Of a stretch of DNA of 64,000 bases, positions 34,221-42,201 are shown one piece after another (positions within the stretch are counted from its first letter, which is position 1; every line of letters begins with the position of its first letter). Below the pieces are notes generated by a model, which did not search any database, was not told the origin of the DNA, and was given only the letters and a program-made list of their open reading frames with translations. The DNA is taken from contig CAKRZO010000022.1 of the NCBI GenBank assembly GCA_934433135.1, positions 1-64,000 of the forward strand, read 5' to 3'. The stretch is from an uncultured Acetatifactor sp. Its GTDB lineage: Bacteria > Bacillota > Clostridia > Lachnospirales > Lachnospiraceae. The position numbers were made by a program, and so were the translations under genes.

Positions 34221-34312
34221 AACAGTTCAGACGCGCCATTCGCAAAATCGCGCTTTCAGCGCTTTTCCGCTGCTACGCAGCTATTTTTGCCCATTTGCTT
34301 GTCTGAACTGTT
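34221..34312. repeat. 92-bp inverted-repeat element between rimM and trmD
   Basis: Perfect 12-bp terminal inverted repeats AACAGTTCAGAC (34221-34232) and GTCTGAACTGTT (34301-34312) flank a core rich in GCGC and GCAGC pairs. It fills the rimM-trmD gap almost exactly. It could form an RNA hairpin within the operon transcript. Confidence 0.8.
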
Positions 34313-34315
34313 ACT

Positions 34316-34825
34316 CTAATCCAGCAATCCGTCCAGTATATGCACCTGCATGCGTCCTGCCGCAAGATCCACATGAAGGATACACTGCTTAATGGCGGGC
34401 AGCAACAGCTCTTTGCCATCCTCCATCCGGATTATATAAACATCATTGGCACCGGTTTCCATGACATCTTCCAGGATACCAATGTTCTTTTCTTCCTCAT
34501 CCACTACCTGCATTCCGATCAGATCTGCAACAAAATACTCGTCCCGGCTCAGCCTTACCGCATCCTTTCTGGGAACAAACAGGGAAGCATTTCTTAATTT
34601 GTGCGCTTCATCCATGCTGTCAATTCCCTGAAACTTCAAAATCACCATATTTTTAAAGAACTTAATCGCCTCTATTTTTAAGTTCCATTCCTGCTTCCCG
34701 TTATCTCCCGTTACTTCTTTTAACCTGCGGAATCTGCGCGGATCATCTGTCGTAGGGTAAACCTTTACTTCTCCCCTTACACCATGCGGTGAAGTCACAA
34801 TACCTACCTGAAATTTTTCTTCCAT
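34316..34825 (-). CDS. rimM: Ribosome maturation factor RimM
   Basis: 30S maturation factor that binds S19. The 169 residues contain the RimM N-terminal barrel (VGIVTSPHGVRGEVKVYPTT) and the C-terminal PRC-barrel (EYFVADLIGMQVVDEE, LLLPAIKQCI). Start ATG 34825 follows GGAGGAG directly. Its neighbours rpsP, khpA and trmD are the conserved order. Confidence 0.96.
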   Translation of the reverse strand: MEEKFQVGIVTSPHGVRGEVKVYPTTDDPRRFRRLKEVTGDNGKQEWNLKIEAIKFFKNMVILKFQGIDSMDEAHKLRNASLFVPRKDAVRLSRDEYFVADLIGMQVVDEEEKNIGILEDVMETGANDVYIIRMEDGKELLLPAIKQCILHVDLAAGRMQVHILDGLLD

Positions 34826-34937
34826 CTTCTCCTCCGTTCGTGAACGTTCAGGCATACCTTAATAAAACAGCTGCAGAATTGTCTGCGGCTGTTTTCAGCC
34901 GTCTGCAAAACTGCAGCTGTTTTCGTTGAAAGGTTCC

Positions 34938-35165
34938 TTAGAGGATTTCAACATCTACTCTTACATTGTCTCTTGTAGACGCTGCCTTCACAACAGAACG
35001 AATTGCCTTTGCAATTCTTCCCTGCTTTCCGATTACTTTTCCCATATCGGATGCGGCTACATGAAGCTCCAAAGTAATATCTCTGCCATCCGCTTTCTCC
35101 GTTACAACAACTTCCTCCGGATGATCCACAAGGGCCTTTGCAATTACTTCTACCAATTCCTTCAT
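34938..35165 (-). CDS. khpA: KH-domain RNA-binding protein KhpA
   Basis: A 75-residue single-KH protein that pairs with KhpB in Firmicutes and affects RNA and cell-division control. The sequence MKELVEVIAKALVDHPEEV and the GKVIGKQGRIAKAIRSVVKA helix-loop with GKQG are diagnostic. Start ATG 35165 has GAGGAT; that site belongs to the conserved edge of the repeat at 35178. It lies between rpsP and rimM as usual. Confidence 0.95.
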   Translation of the reverse strand: MKELVEVIAKALVDHPEEVVVTEKADGRDITLELHVAASDMGKVIGKQGRIAKAIRSVVKAASTRDNVRVDVEIL

Positions 35166-35177
35166 TCTAATCCTCAC

Positions 35178-35319
35178 TTCTGAGCGACTTTGTCGCGAAG
35201 ATAGGCCAAGAGAAATTCGCGTAGGCAATTTCTCTTTCTTCTGCCATCAAAGCAATTTGTTTTCGCTCAGAAACAAATTGCGGTGTGAAAAATCGCATCC
35301 AAGATACGATTTTTCACAC
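35178..35319. repeat. Hairpin-cluster repeat, copy 2, between rpsP and khpA
   Basis: Four perfect hairpins in a row: GCGAC/GTCGC (35184-35196), AGAAATT/AATTTCT (35211-35233), GCAATTTGTTT/AAACAAATTGC (35252-35281) and GTGTGAAAAATCG/CGATTTTTCACAC (35283-35319). The first, third and part of the fourth recur at 1767-1846. It lies in the transcript of the ribosomal operon. Confidence 0.88.
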
Positions 35320-35340
35320 TATTACCTCTTGTACCTGTCG

Positions 35341-35408
35341 GTTCCATACGAACCTTTCAGTTCGTAACAAACCTATCGATTCGTAACGAACCTGTCAGTT
35401 CGAAACAC
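35341..35408. repeat. Short palindromic direct repeats CGAACCTnTC...GTTCG
   Basis: A 20-22 bp unit of the type GAACCTnTCAGTTCGTAAC occurs about three times (around 35349, 35369 and 35387). Each has GAAC facing GTTC, so each can fold. It lies directly upstream of the hairpin cluster in transcript order, right after rpsP. Confidence 0.7.
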
Positions 35409-35421
35409 TTCTGAACGGTTA

Positions 35422-35667
35422 CTATTTCTCAATTCCTGCAGCCTTGAATAATTTTCCTACTACTTCGGTAGGCTGTGCACCGTTTGCCAACCATTTTTTA
35501 GCCAGCTCCTCATTTACTTTGATGGTGCTGGGTTCGGTGCTGGGATCATAGGTTCCGATCTCTTCGATAAATCTTCCATCTCTGGGAGAACGAGAATCAG
35601 CAACGATGATTCTATAAAAAGGAGCCTTCTTCTGTCCCATTCTTCTTAATCTGATTTTAACTGCCAT
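35422..35667 (-). CDS. rpsP: 30S ribosomal protein S16
   Basis: 81-residue small-subunit protein, complete: MAVKIRLRRMGQKKAPFYRI, VADSRSPRDGRFIEEIGTYDP and WLANGAQPTEVV. It is preceded by ffh and followed by the repeat cluster and khpA. The assignment is unambiguous. Confidence 0.98.
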   Translation of the reverse strand: MAVKIRLRRMGQKKAPFYRIIVADSRSPRDGRFIEEIGTYDPSTEPSTIKVNEELAKKWLANGAQPTEVVGKLFKAAGIEK

Positions 35668-35767
35668 TGTTCTTTACCTCCGTATATTACATTTGTTTGA
35701 TATTATTTTCTCGGCTTTGCCGAAATCTATGATAAGGACTCTGGTCCATATCTGCATTTAAAATGAT

Positions 35768-37126
35768 TTAAAAAAATCTTCCGCCGCCCATGCCGGGGAA
35801 TCCGCCGAAACCGCGCTTCATTCCGCCGCCCATCTGCTTCATCATCTTCTGGCTTTGTTCAAACTGTTTGATAAACCGGTTGACTATACTGATATCCACA
35901 CCGGCACCCTTTGCAATGCGGTGCTTTCTTCTGGGATTTAAGATCTTCGGGTTCCTTCTCTCCTCCGGTGTCATAGATAATACAATCGCTTCCATACGGT
36001 TCATCTGCTTTTCATCCACCATGGACTCCAGATCGCTTAATTTCTTTCCCATGCCGGGCAGCATTCCCAGAATACTGGTAAGGCCTCCCATTTTCCGCAT
36101 CTGCTTCATGCTTTCCAGGTAATCTTCAAAATCAAACTTCCCCTTCTTCATGCGGCCGGCCATCTCGCGGCCTTTGGTTTCATCGATATCCAAATTCTGC
36201 TGTGCTTTATCAATTAAGGAAAGTACATCTCCCATTCCCAAGATACGGCTTGCCATTCTGTCCGGATAGAACTGCTCCATATCCGAAAGCTTCTCTCCCA
36301 TTCCCACATACAAAATGGGGCATCCTGTTACGGCTTTTATGGAAAGCGCAGCACCGCCTCTGGTGTCTCCGTCCATCTTGGTCAGAATCACACCGTCAAT
36401 ACCGATCTTTTCCTGAAATTGCCCTGCCACATTCACGGCATCCTGACCGGTCATGGCATCCACTACCAGAATTGTCTGGTGTACGGTTATGGTATCCTTA
36501 ATCTCCTGCAGCTCCGCCATCATATCTTCATCCACATGAAGACGTCCGGCTGTATCCACAATCAGGACCTGATAGCCGCCCTTTTCGGCATAAGCAACCG
36601 CCTGCTCTGCTATCTCGGCCGGCTTTACTTCGGTTCCTAAAGAGAAAACATCTACTTCCTGTTTCTTTCCGTTAATCTGCAGCTGTTCAATCGCCGCCGG
36701 ACGATAAATATCGCAGGCTGCAAGCAGCACTTTCTTGCCCTTCTGCTTCAGCTTTCCGGCAAGCTTGGCTGTTGCCGTAGTTTTACCGGCACCCTGAAGA
36801 CCGACCATCAGGATAACGGTCAATGCTTTTCCGGGCTGCAATGCAAGTTCTGTAGTCTGGCTTCCCATCAGGGCAATCAGCTCTTCATTTACAATCTTGA
36901 TCACCATCTGTCCGGGATTTAATCCGTTCATTACATCCTGGCCGACAGCTCTTTCTTCCACAGCTTTTATGAACTGCTTTACCACACGGAAATTCACATC
37001 TGCTTCCAGCAAAGCCATCTTGACTTCCTTAAGCGCCGCCTTCACGTCCGCTTCGGTAAGTCTTCCCTTGCCCCGCAGATTCTTGAATACATTCTGCAGT
37101 TTATCCGTTAAACTCTCAAATGCCAT
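35768..37126 (-). CDS. ffh: Signal recognition particle GTPase Ffh
   Basis: Targets membrane proteins cotranslationally with 4.5S/SRP RNA. The 452 residues hold the N domain, the G domain (VGLQGAGKTTATAKLAGKL near residue 105, DTAGRLHVDE, TKMDGDTRGGAALS) and the methionine-rich M domain from about 300 (MKQMRKMGGLTSILGMLPGM). The C-terminus is Gly/Met/Phe-rich. The start has GAGGAG. It follows ylxM, its usual partner. Confidence 0.98.
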   Translation of the reverse strand: MAFESLTDKLQNVFKNLRGKGRLTEADVKAALKEVKMALLEADVNFRVVKQFIKAVEERAVGQDVMNGLNPGQMVIKIVNEELIALMGSQTTELALQPGKALTVILMVGLQGAGKTTATAKLAGKLKQKGKKVLLAACDIYRPAAIEQLQINGKKQEVDVFSLGTEVKPAEIAEQAVAYAEKGGYQVLIVDTAGRLHVDEDMMAELQEIKDTITVHQTILVVDAMTGQDAVNVAGQFQEKIGIDGVILTKMDGDTRGGAALSIKAVTGCPILYVGMGEKLSDMEQFYPDRMASRILGMGDVLSLIDKAQQNLDIDETKGREMAGRMKKGKFDFEDYLESMKQMRKMGGLTSILGMLPGMGKKLSDLESMVDEKQMNRMEAIVLSMTPEERRNPKILNPRRKHRIAKGAGVDISIVNRFIKQFEQSQKMMKQMGGGMKRGFGGFPGMGGGRFF

Positions 37127-37185
37127 CTATTACTCCTCTTAATTCCCAATCTACAGACGCTTTCGCATCGGAGGGATCGATTTTT

Positions 37186-37590
37186 CTACCATTCCTTTAA
37201 AAGCTCTTCCGACAGTTTTTTGATTTCCAGAAGACAACCGCAAATCTCTCCTGCCTTCTTTCCGTAACCGGCAGCTTCTTCACAGGCTTTCCCGGTCAAT
37301 TCTTCCATGCGGCGGATCTTCTCCTTGGCTTCCGTAAATTTCTCCACCAGGTGAAGCTTGCTTTCATAATCTCTCAAAATCCGGTCGCACCGCCTGACCA
37401 GATCATGTACGCCCTGCCTGCTGATTCCCTGTATCTGTGCAATCTCGCCCAGAGACATATCATTACAGATCGCATCTTCATAAATGCTTCTCTGATGCGG
37501 TGTCAGCAACTCTCCGTAAAAATCATACAGTAGTGTCTGTTCATACAGCTGTTTCTGCTCAACAAGTAGCTCTTGCTTATTTTTTTCCAT
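37186..37590 (-). CDS. ylxM: YlxM/UPF0122 family DNA-binding protein
   Basis: A 134-residue helix-turn-helix protein associated with ffh in Firmicutes. It has LLYDFYGELLTPHQRSIYED and the sigma-70-region-4-like LGEIAQIQGISRQGVHDLVRR, followed by a C-terminal coiled-coil. ATG 37590 follows GGGAG; a longer frame runs into the promoter and is rejected. It is the first gene of the superoperon. In streptococci YlxM modulates SRP activity; here that is inference. Confidence 0.93.
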   Translation of the reverse strand: MEKNKQELLVEQKQLYEQTLLYDFYGELLTPHQRSIYEDAICNDMSLGEIAQIQGISRQGVHDLVRRCDRILRDYESKLHLVEKFTEAKEKIRRMEELTGKACEEAAGYGKKAGEICGCLLEIKKLSEELLKEW

Positions 37591-37647
37591 GCACACCACT
37601 CCCTGCCTGATTTTCCTGTCCGACAAATACTCCCGGACACCTTTGCT

Positions 37648-37676
37648 ATCATACAATAAAAAAAACACCCTGTCAA
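37648..37676 (-). promoter_or_regulatory. Consensus sigma-A promoter of the ylxM-ffh-rpsP operon
   Basis: On the minus strand TTGACA (37671-37676) and TATGAT (37648-37653) are spaced by exactly 17 bp containing a T8 run. The -35 is also the right arm of a 9-bp inverted repeat (CCTGTCAAG/CTTGACAGG, loop of 8), which may act as operator or as a terminator for leftward read-through. Confidence 0.88.
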
Positions 37677-37746
37677 GTATTTTTTCTTGACAGGTTAGGA
37701 TAAACGCACAAAACTACATTAATTTAATAATAATTTCGGAACAAAT

Positions 37747-37930
37747 CCCCGGGCAGGCTCATGGGGTTCCATTCGGGGGACGCTCCCGCTCAATTAAAAA
37801 TGCAGCGGCACAAAACTGTACAGTACACAGTTGCCTGCACAGTACGCAGGCAACTGCGCCCTATGCAGTTTGGGGTCGGCGTTTTTACATGCGCCCCTCA
37901 TTGGAATCCCCATACGTCTGCCCTCAGAAA
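37747..37930. repeat. Palindromic repeat element, copy 2, with internal hairpin insert
   Basis: The left arm GGGCAGGCTCATGGGG (37751-37766) faces the right arm CCCCATACGTCTGCCC (37908-37923), with more pairing inside. The arms match the 32167-32264 copy almost base for base. About 95 bp of extra DNA in the centre includes a perfect 11-bp stem CAGTTGCCTGC/GCAGGCAACTG (37828-37856). No coding gene lies here. Confidence 0.82.
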
Positions 37931-38000
37931 CTTGCTCTTAATACAATTATAACTTTCTAAGTTTTATCCAGCTTGATTTCTCAAAGGCAACTTTTGCAAG

Positions 38001-38440
38001 TCACTCAATGTAATACTGTGCCTGCGCGTTCCAGAGTTCGTAGTACTTGCCGTTTGTGTCAGCTGTCAATTCGGCATGGCTGCCTTGCTGGATAACGGCG
38101 CCATCATGGAACACAGCAATCTCATCGCAAAACTTGCAGGAGGATAAGCGATGGGAAATATAGATTGCCGTTTTCACTCACAATGGCAAGCCGTTTTCCG
38201 ACTTTGAACTTCATATCCACATGACGCAATGCCCAAAATGTCGGAACCGGGATATCGGAAGGATACATCCTTGAACTCCACTTCATAGCGTCGATCAGAT
38301 CGTTTCTCGGTAGTCAGGCTGCCTTGATACATTGTATTGGGAATATCCAGAAATTCAAAGGTCTTTTCCATTCAGCAGTACGGCACCCTGCGTAGGATCC
38401 AGCAGACCGCATAAGAGCTTCACCAGTTTTGTACTTCATA
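38001..38440 (-). pseudogene. ABC transporter ATP-binding/permease relic
   Basis: Several ABC exporter pieces are recognisable on the minus strand but are rearranged and shifted. A post-Walker-A segment (LVKLLCGLLDPTQGAVLLNG, about 38430-38370) comes first. It is followed by the linker MEKTFEFLDIPNTMYQGSL with VEFKDVSFRYPGSD (38371-38230). The C-terminal end is ISHRLSSCKFCDEIAVF and YYELWNAQAQYYIE (about 38170-38001). The order and the missing Walker A, signature and Walker B regions indicate internal deletions, perhaps joining two adjacent transporter genes. Not functional. Confidence 0.75.
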
Positions 38441-38761
38441 TTTTCCATCATAGTCTCTGATATCTACTATATTATTATTTGCACTTTTTCTGCCCTCCAT
38501 TATACTTGGTTCCTCTTACTTTTTCAAGATAAGAATTTCGTATGGAACAGTTACATATTTCGGCTGCCTCTGATCCTTCCACCACTTTGGTTGAAGAAGG
38601 TGGTTTCTGCGTTCTTGTGGAGTTCGATCTTTTCACTTGATTATTCAGCAAATGAATTTTTAATTTATTCTTCTTGAACTTAGCGCCAATAACTGTTACA
38701 TTTTCAAGCAGGTTTGTCTTGTCCTACGAAAGGCAGATGCACCATATAACTGCAAATCCGT
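38441..38761. other. AT-rich stretch without a recognisable gene
   Basis: On the minus strand a frame of about 80 codons is open (near 38720-38470) but has no ATG, no ribosome site and no family resemblance. It is probably further decayed DNA upstream of the ABC relic. Confidence 0.5.
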
Positions 38762-39598
38762 TTATTTATACACCCGGAATCCGTTTCCTACAATCTGTGA
38801 GGAATCCATGAATATCATAAATGCCTGTTTGTCTATGTCCAAAATCAATTTTTGGAACTTCTCCTTTTCATTCTCCTTCAAGGCACAGATCAGCACATTT
38901 TTATTCGTCATGGTATAGGCTCCCGTAGCATTTATAATTGTAACGCCGCGGGGAGATTGTGACACCAGTCGTTTGGAAACAATCGTCCCGTAATCCGTTA
39001 CTACAAAAGCCAATTTGGAAATATTCAATTTGCTTATCAGCCAGTTTATGGAATAAGATGATATGCAGAGCGCAATGACACCGTATAATGCAAGCTCATT
39101 CTTTTTAAAAACCATAAGCGATGTTACGATGACGGCTGCATCCACCGCCAGCAAAAGACTTCCTATTTTTACATGCGGAAAAGCGCACTGAACAAGTCGG
39201 CTTAAAATATCCGTACCTCCCGTAGAAGCTCCTTCTGCAAGCGTAAGGCCAATGCCTGCTCCATAAAACACTGCTCCGAAAACGGTTGCCAGAAAAACAT
39301 CGTCCGTGACCGGCGGTATGTACGAGAATGCCTGAACAAAAACGGATAACAAAGCCGCCCCTAAAAGGCTGTCCATAACAAACTTCTTTCCCAGAAATTT
39401 CCAGGCCAGAATCAACAAGATTACATTGATCGCTGCAAATGACAGCCCCGGCGCGATCCCAAAGGTATGGAACAGAATGGTTGATATGCCGGATACCCCT
39501 CCGCTGACAATTTTATTAGGTGTGTAGAATACGCTTACCGCAAACGCAACAAGCATTACTCCCAATACTATGATACCGTACTTCTTTAGCATTTTCAT
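38762..39598 (-). CDS. YitT family membrane protein (DUF161/DUF2179)
   Basis: A 278-residue protein with five or six membrane helices in the first 190 residues, including the glycine-rich repeat GGVSGISTILFHTFG and later GASTGGTDILSRLVQ. A cytosolic DUF2179 domain (about 205-278) has IVSKRLVSQSPRGVTIINATGAYT. YitT proteins are widespread and of unsettled transport function. Start ATG 39598 follows GAGGAT; the longer frame reads through the triple repeat and is rejected. The gene stands alone between a relic and a carbohydrate cluster. Confidence 0.88.
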   Translation of the reverse strand: MKMLKKYGIIVLGVMLVAFAVSVFYTPNKIVSGGVSGISTILFHTFGIAPGLSFAAINVILLILAWKFLGKKFVMDSLLGAALLSVFVQAFSYIPPVTDDVFLATVFGAVFYGAGIGLTLAEGASTGGTDILSRLVQCAFPHVKIGSLLLAVDAAVIVTSLMVFKKNELALYGVIALCISSYSINWLISKLNISKLAFVVTDYGTIVSKRLVSQSPRGVTIINATGAYTMTNKNVLICALKENEKEKFQKLILDIDKQAFMIFMDSSQIVGNGFRVYK

Positions 39599-39627
39599 AT
39601 GAATCCTCATTTCCGAGCGACTTTGCT

Positions 39628-39690
39628 GCCTTTTGCATATGTGCACGCTTTTTGCATATGTGCATGCCTTTTGCATATGTGCACACTTTT
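39628..39690. repeat. Three direct repeats TTTTGCATATGTGCA upstream of the YitT gene
   Basis: The unit TTTTGCATATGTGCAYRC occurs three times with 18-20 bp spacing (about 39631, 39650 and 39669). Each core TGCATATGTGCA is nearly self-complementary. Spacing near two helical turns suggests a multi-dimer operator. A fragment of the 1767/35178 repeat (GAGCGACTTTG) abuts it at 39615-39625. Confidence 0.8.
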
Positions 39691-39777
39691 TACAATTCCT
39701 TATCAAGCCTTGTCCATATCATATCTGTAATTGTTTCTGAACGCAATCCCATATCTTCCTTTTTTATACCCATAAAT

Positions 39778-40758
39778 TTACGCAGGATTGGCAAATCCAT
39801 CCTCATCCACCATATCCACCGCGACATCAAAGCAGATGCTCTCTCCCGGCTGTAATATGGTCAATTTGCCCTCTCTGCGCATCTTGTCCCTGCCGTCCGG
39901 GTGCGCATTTCCCGGCTCCAATCCCAGCGCATAGTCTCTTACTCCCATCATCTTCCATTGGGTAAAATACGGTAACTGCTTCGGATCAAAGCGGATAACC
40001 AGCCCCAGATGAAAATCCGGGTTAAAAATTCCGGCTTCTCCCTTTTCCGAAAATTTATGGAAATAGCACTGCTCTGTAAACCCTTCCTGCGGCTCCAGCA
40101 TCTTGTCCCATGTGGCCAATCCTTCCGCAGCTCTTTCATTCCGCGGAACGACTTCGTCAGACGCAATGTGAACTTTGGCACGCTCGCTCAAAAGGGGATA
40201 TCCCATATTCATATGGTACAAAAACATAATCGGGCTTTCCGTATCTGCGCGGTTCACTATTTTGTCATGAATTTCAATACGGTTGCTGTCCAGGTAGCAT
40301 ACAATATCTCTGTATAAAGTCAGCTTATACGAAAAAAGCATTTCATCACGCATAACTGCATGAATGATTAACTTTCCATCCGTCTCTTCCCACCAGATTT
40401 GTTCTGCCGGAATCGTACCAATCGTCCCATGCAACGGCAATTTCTCACCGTTATCTTCACAGGGAATCCCGATATTCGTCAAACCGCAGGTAGTGAGAAA
40501 ACCTGCCGTAAAGGTCTTAAAGAACCTTTCTTCCTCATAATAAGCAGGTGCCACATACCCTGCCGGTGAAAAAAATCCCATATTGATTCCTTTAAAGGAA
40601 AGCCTGTAAATGTCTGCGCAGCGGTCAACTGCAACGGTAAAATCCAGACCTTTGCCGTTACGAACCTGTAAAAGACGCATTCCATCGCCCTTTCCGCCTA
40701 CAAGCCGATGCTCCTCAATGCCATACGCCTGTGAATCATGTCCGACATACTTGTTCAT
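39778..40758 (-). CDS. DUF4432 aldose-1-epimerase-like protein
   Basis: A 326-residue galactose-mutarotase-fold protein. It has the characteristic DFTVAVDRCADIYRLSFKG near the N-terminus, LTTCGLTNIGIPCEDNGEKL and LHGTIGTIPA in the middle, and FLYHMNMGYPLL and GLEPGNAHPDGRDKMRREG near the C-terminus. Such proteins sit in sugar clusters and are thought to be mutarotases or epimerases of unusual aldoses. Start ATG 40758 is chosen because upstream codons are unconserved. It is 132 bp downstream of the cupin gene and likely co-transcribed. Confidence 0.85.
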   Translation of the reverse strand: MNKYVGHDSQAYGIEEHRLVGGKGDGMRLLQVRNGKGLDFTVAVDRCADIYRLSFKGINMGFFSPAGYVAPAYYEEERFFKTFTAGFLTTCGLTNIGIPCEDNGEKLPLHGTIGTIPAEQIWWEETDGKLIIHAVMRDEMLFSYKLTLYRDIVCYLDSNRIEIHDKIVNRADTESPIMFLYHMNMGYPLLSERAKVHIASDEVVPRNERAAEGLATWDKMLEPQEGFTEQCYFHKFSEKGEAGIFNPDFHLGLVIRFDPKQLPYFTQWKMMGVRDYALGLEPGNAHPDGRDKMRREGKLTILQPGESICFDVAVDMVDEDGFANPA

Positions 40759-40890
40759 CTCTTTTAACCCCCATTTCCGATTTCTCTTTTTTGGCCATAT
40801 TGCTCTTCGTTTTTGCTGCAACTCTTTTTCCCGAAATACCTCTTGGTGCGGCAACGTATCTGACGCAGCCGCACCACAAGACAAAATCTC

Positions 40891-42078
40891 TTATTCTATA
40901 ACCAATTCCGGATTCTCCGCAAAATGCTTCAACATCACAATCGGCTCTGTAGTAGAAGTGTTCGTAATTACCACACCTTCCACGGCTGCCTTTTCCGTGA
41001 TAAAGTATTCATCATGAGTCAGCTCACCATAGCGAATCAGCGTCGGAGTTTCCAATGCCCAGTCATTCATGGTTCCATGTCCCTGCAACAGGATAATGCC
41101 GTATGCTGCCCTGTCTTTGACGGTAATGCTCTGACCCGGATTAATGGTCAGTCTCTTCGCGCTTACCTGCTTACACTTGTAACAAATCCACTCTTCACAG
41201 CCTGCTTCATTCTCCCAGATTACCTTTGGCGCCATAAAACGGTTCTTGTGAAAATCCGGATCCACGTTTGCTTTCCAATCGATAACGTCCATCAGATAGT
41301 CATAATTTCCCTTTTCCTCTTCCGGACAATTTTTCCACAACAAATCTTCCGATACACAATGACCGCCGTAAAGCACCGACTGATACATCGCGTAAACATC
41401 ACTTGCAAACTGCGGCTCGTATGTACAAAGGCTGGCAGGTGCATGAAGCACTCCGGGAGGAACATCCCAACCGGTATCCAGAGTAATTTTGTATGCACGG
41501 GACAAGTCAAGGAGCTTGTTGTCCCCCTTTGCAAAGTTCATCAGGGATTCCTTCACTTCTTCCTTTGTCGTGTCGGGATTCAAGCCAAAGAAAGTGAACG
41601 GGAACTCTCCGCCGTGGTTATTACACTGTGACGGGAAGAAATACATTTCCGGTTTACCGTCTGCACCCACTCTCTTCGCGTGCTCGTCACGATGATGAAT
41701 GTGATGCGGCAACGGCCCTGCATTATCAAAGAACTTCGAGAACATCGGCCACTTATGATACTTCTCCCAAAGCGCCTCCCCTATCATTTCTCCTTTTAAT
41801 TCTTCTACTGCATCACGAAGCAATACTCGCTCCTTGCCATCTGCGGATACGATGTAGCTTAAGCCCTCATCCTCCGGTGTCCCCGGTCCGTTTTCCGCCC
41901 AGGTGGTAGAGGCAAACCAACGCTCATCCACGCCCCCTCTTTCCAGACCGAATACATAATAATCATCCGGATGCAGCTTAATCCTCTTGCCCGGACGACA
42001 GAAAGCACGCGGCACCCAGGTTGGTGCAAGACGTAAAATGCCCTTGCCTTCTTCCAATAACTTTTTTGCGATTGACAT
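40891..42078 (-). CDS. Cupin-fold sugar isomerase-like protein
   Basis: A 395-residue protein with a mannose-6-phosphate-isomerase-like double cupin. Metal-ligand-like residues are in LPHHIHHRDEHA (about residues 125-135) and DVPPGVLHAPASLCTYEP (about 210-225), and a second cupin follows (LTINPGQSITVKDRAAYGII). It heads a small unit with the DUF4432 gene and lies divergent from the PocR-AraC regulator. It could be an isomerase for an unusual hexose or uronate; the substrate is not identifiable. Start ATG 42078 has AAAGGAG. Confidence 0.75.
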   Translation of the reverse strand: MSIAKKLLEEGKGILRLAPTWVPRAFCRPGKRIKLHPDDYYVFGLERGGVDERWFASTTWAENGPGTPEDEGLSYIVSADGKERVLLRDAVEELKGEMIGEALWEKYHKWPMFSKFFDNAGPLPHHIHHRDEHAKRVGADGKPEMYFFPSQCNNHGGEFPFTFFGLNPDTTKEEVKESLMNFAKGDNKLLDLSRAYKITLDTGWDVPPGVLHAPASLCTYEPQFASDVYAMYQSVLYGGHCVSEDLLWKNCPEEEKGNYDYLMDVIDWKANVDPDFHKNRFMAPKVIWENEAGCEEWICYKCKQVSAKRLTINPGQSITVKDRAAYGIILLQGHGTMNDWALETPTLIRYGELTHDEYFITEKAAVEGVVITNTSTTEPIVMLKHFAENPELVIE

Positions 42079-42098
42079 AACTACTATTCTCCTTTCCG

Positions 42099-42111
42099 GT
42101 GGGAAACCCAC
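42099..42111 (-). promoter_or_regulatory. Leader hairpin just upstream of the cupin ribosome-binding site
   Basis: A perfect short palindrome GTGGG-AAA-CCCAC ends 3 bp before CGGAAAGGAG. In RNA it would stack next to the ribosome site and could influence initiation. Confidence 0.4.
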
Positions 42112-42128
42112 ACTTTTGTATTGATTTT

Positions 42129-42181
42129 ATCATACAAACAACCTATAATAATACTAATAAATCAACCGAAAAATAGCACTT
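42129..42181 (-). promoter_or_regulatory. Putative promoter and AraC-type direct repeats of the cupin gene
   Basis: On the minus strand TATGAT (42129-42134) forms a likely -10; the -35 is poor, as expected for an activator-dependent promoter. Upstream, GGTTG occurs twice with 24-bp spacing (about 42142 and 42166). This is a candidate binding site for one of the divergent AraC proteins. Confidence 0.4.
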
Positions 42182-42201
42182 TTAACCGGAGATAATTTAT
42201 T

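Noticed and set aside
39628..39690. Possible CRISPR array at the triple repeat
   Set aside because: Units of 18-20 bp without spacers and no cas genes; better explained as direct repeats or an operator.
39700..39778. 27-codon minus-strand open frame after the DUF4432 gene
   Set aside because: It starts just after the DUF4432 stop and ends before the repeats, but it has no recognisable family and no clear ribosome site; too short to support.
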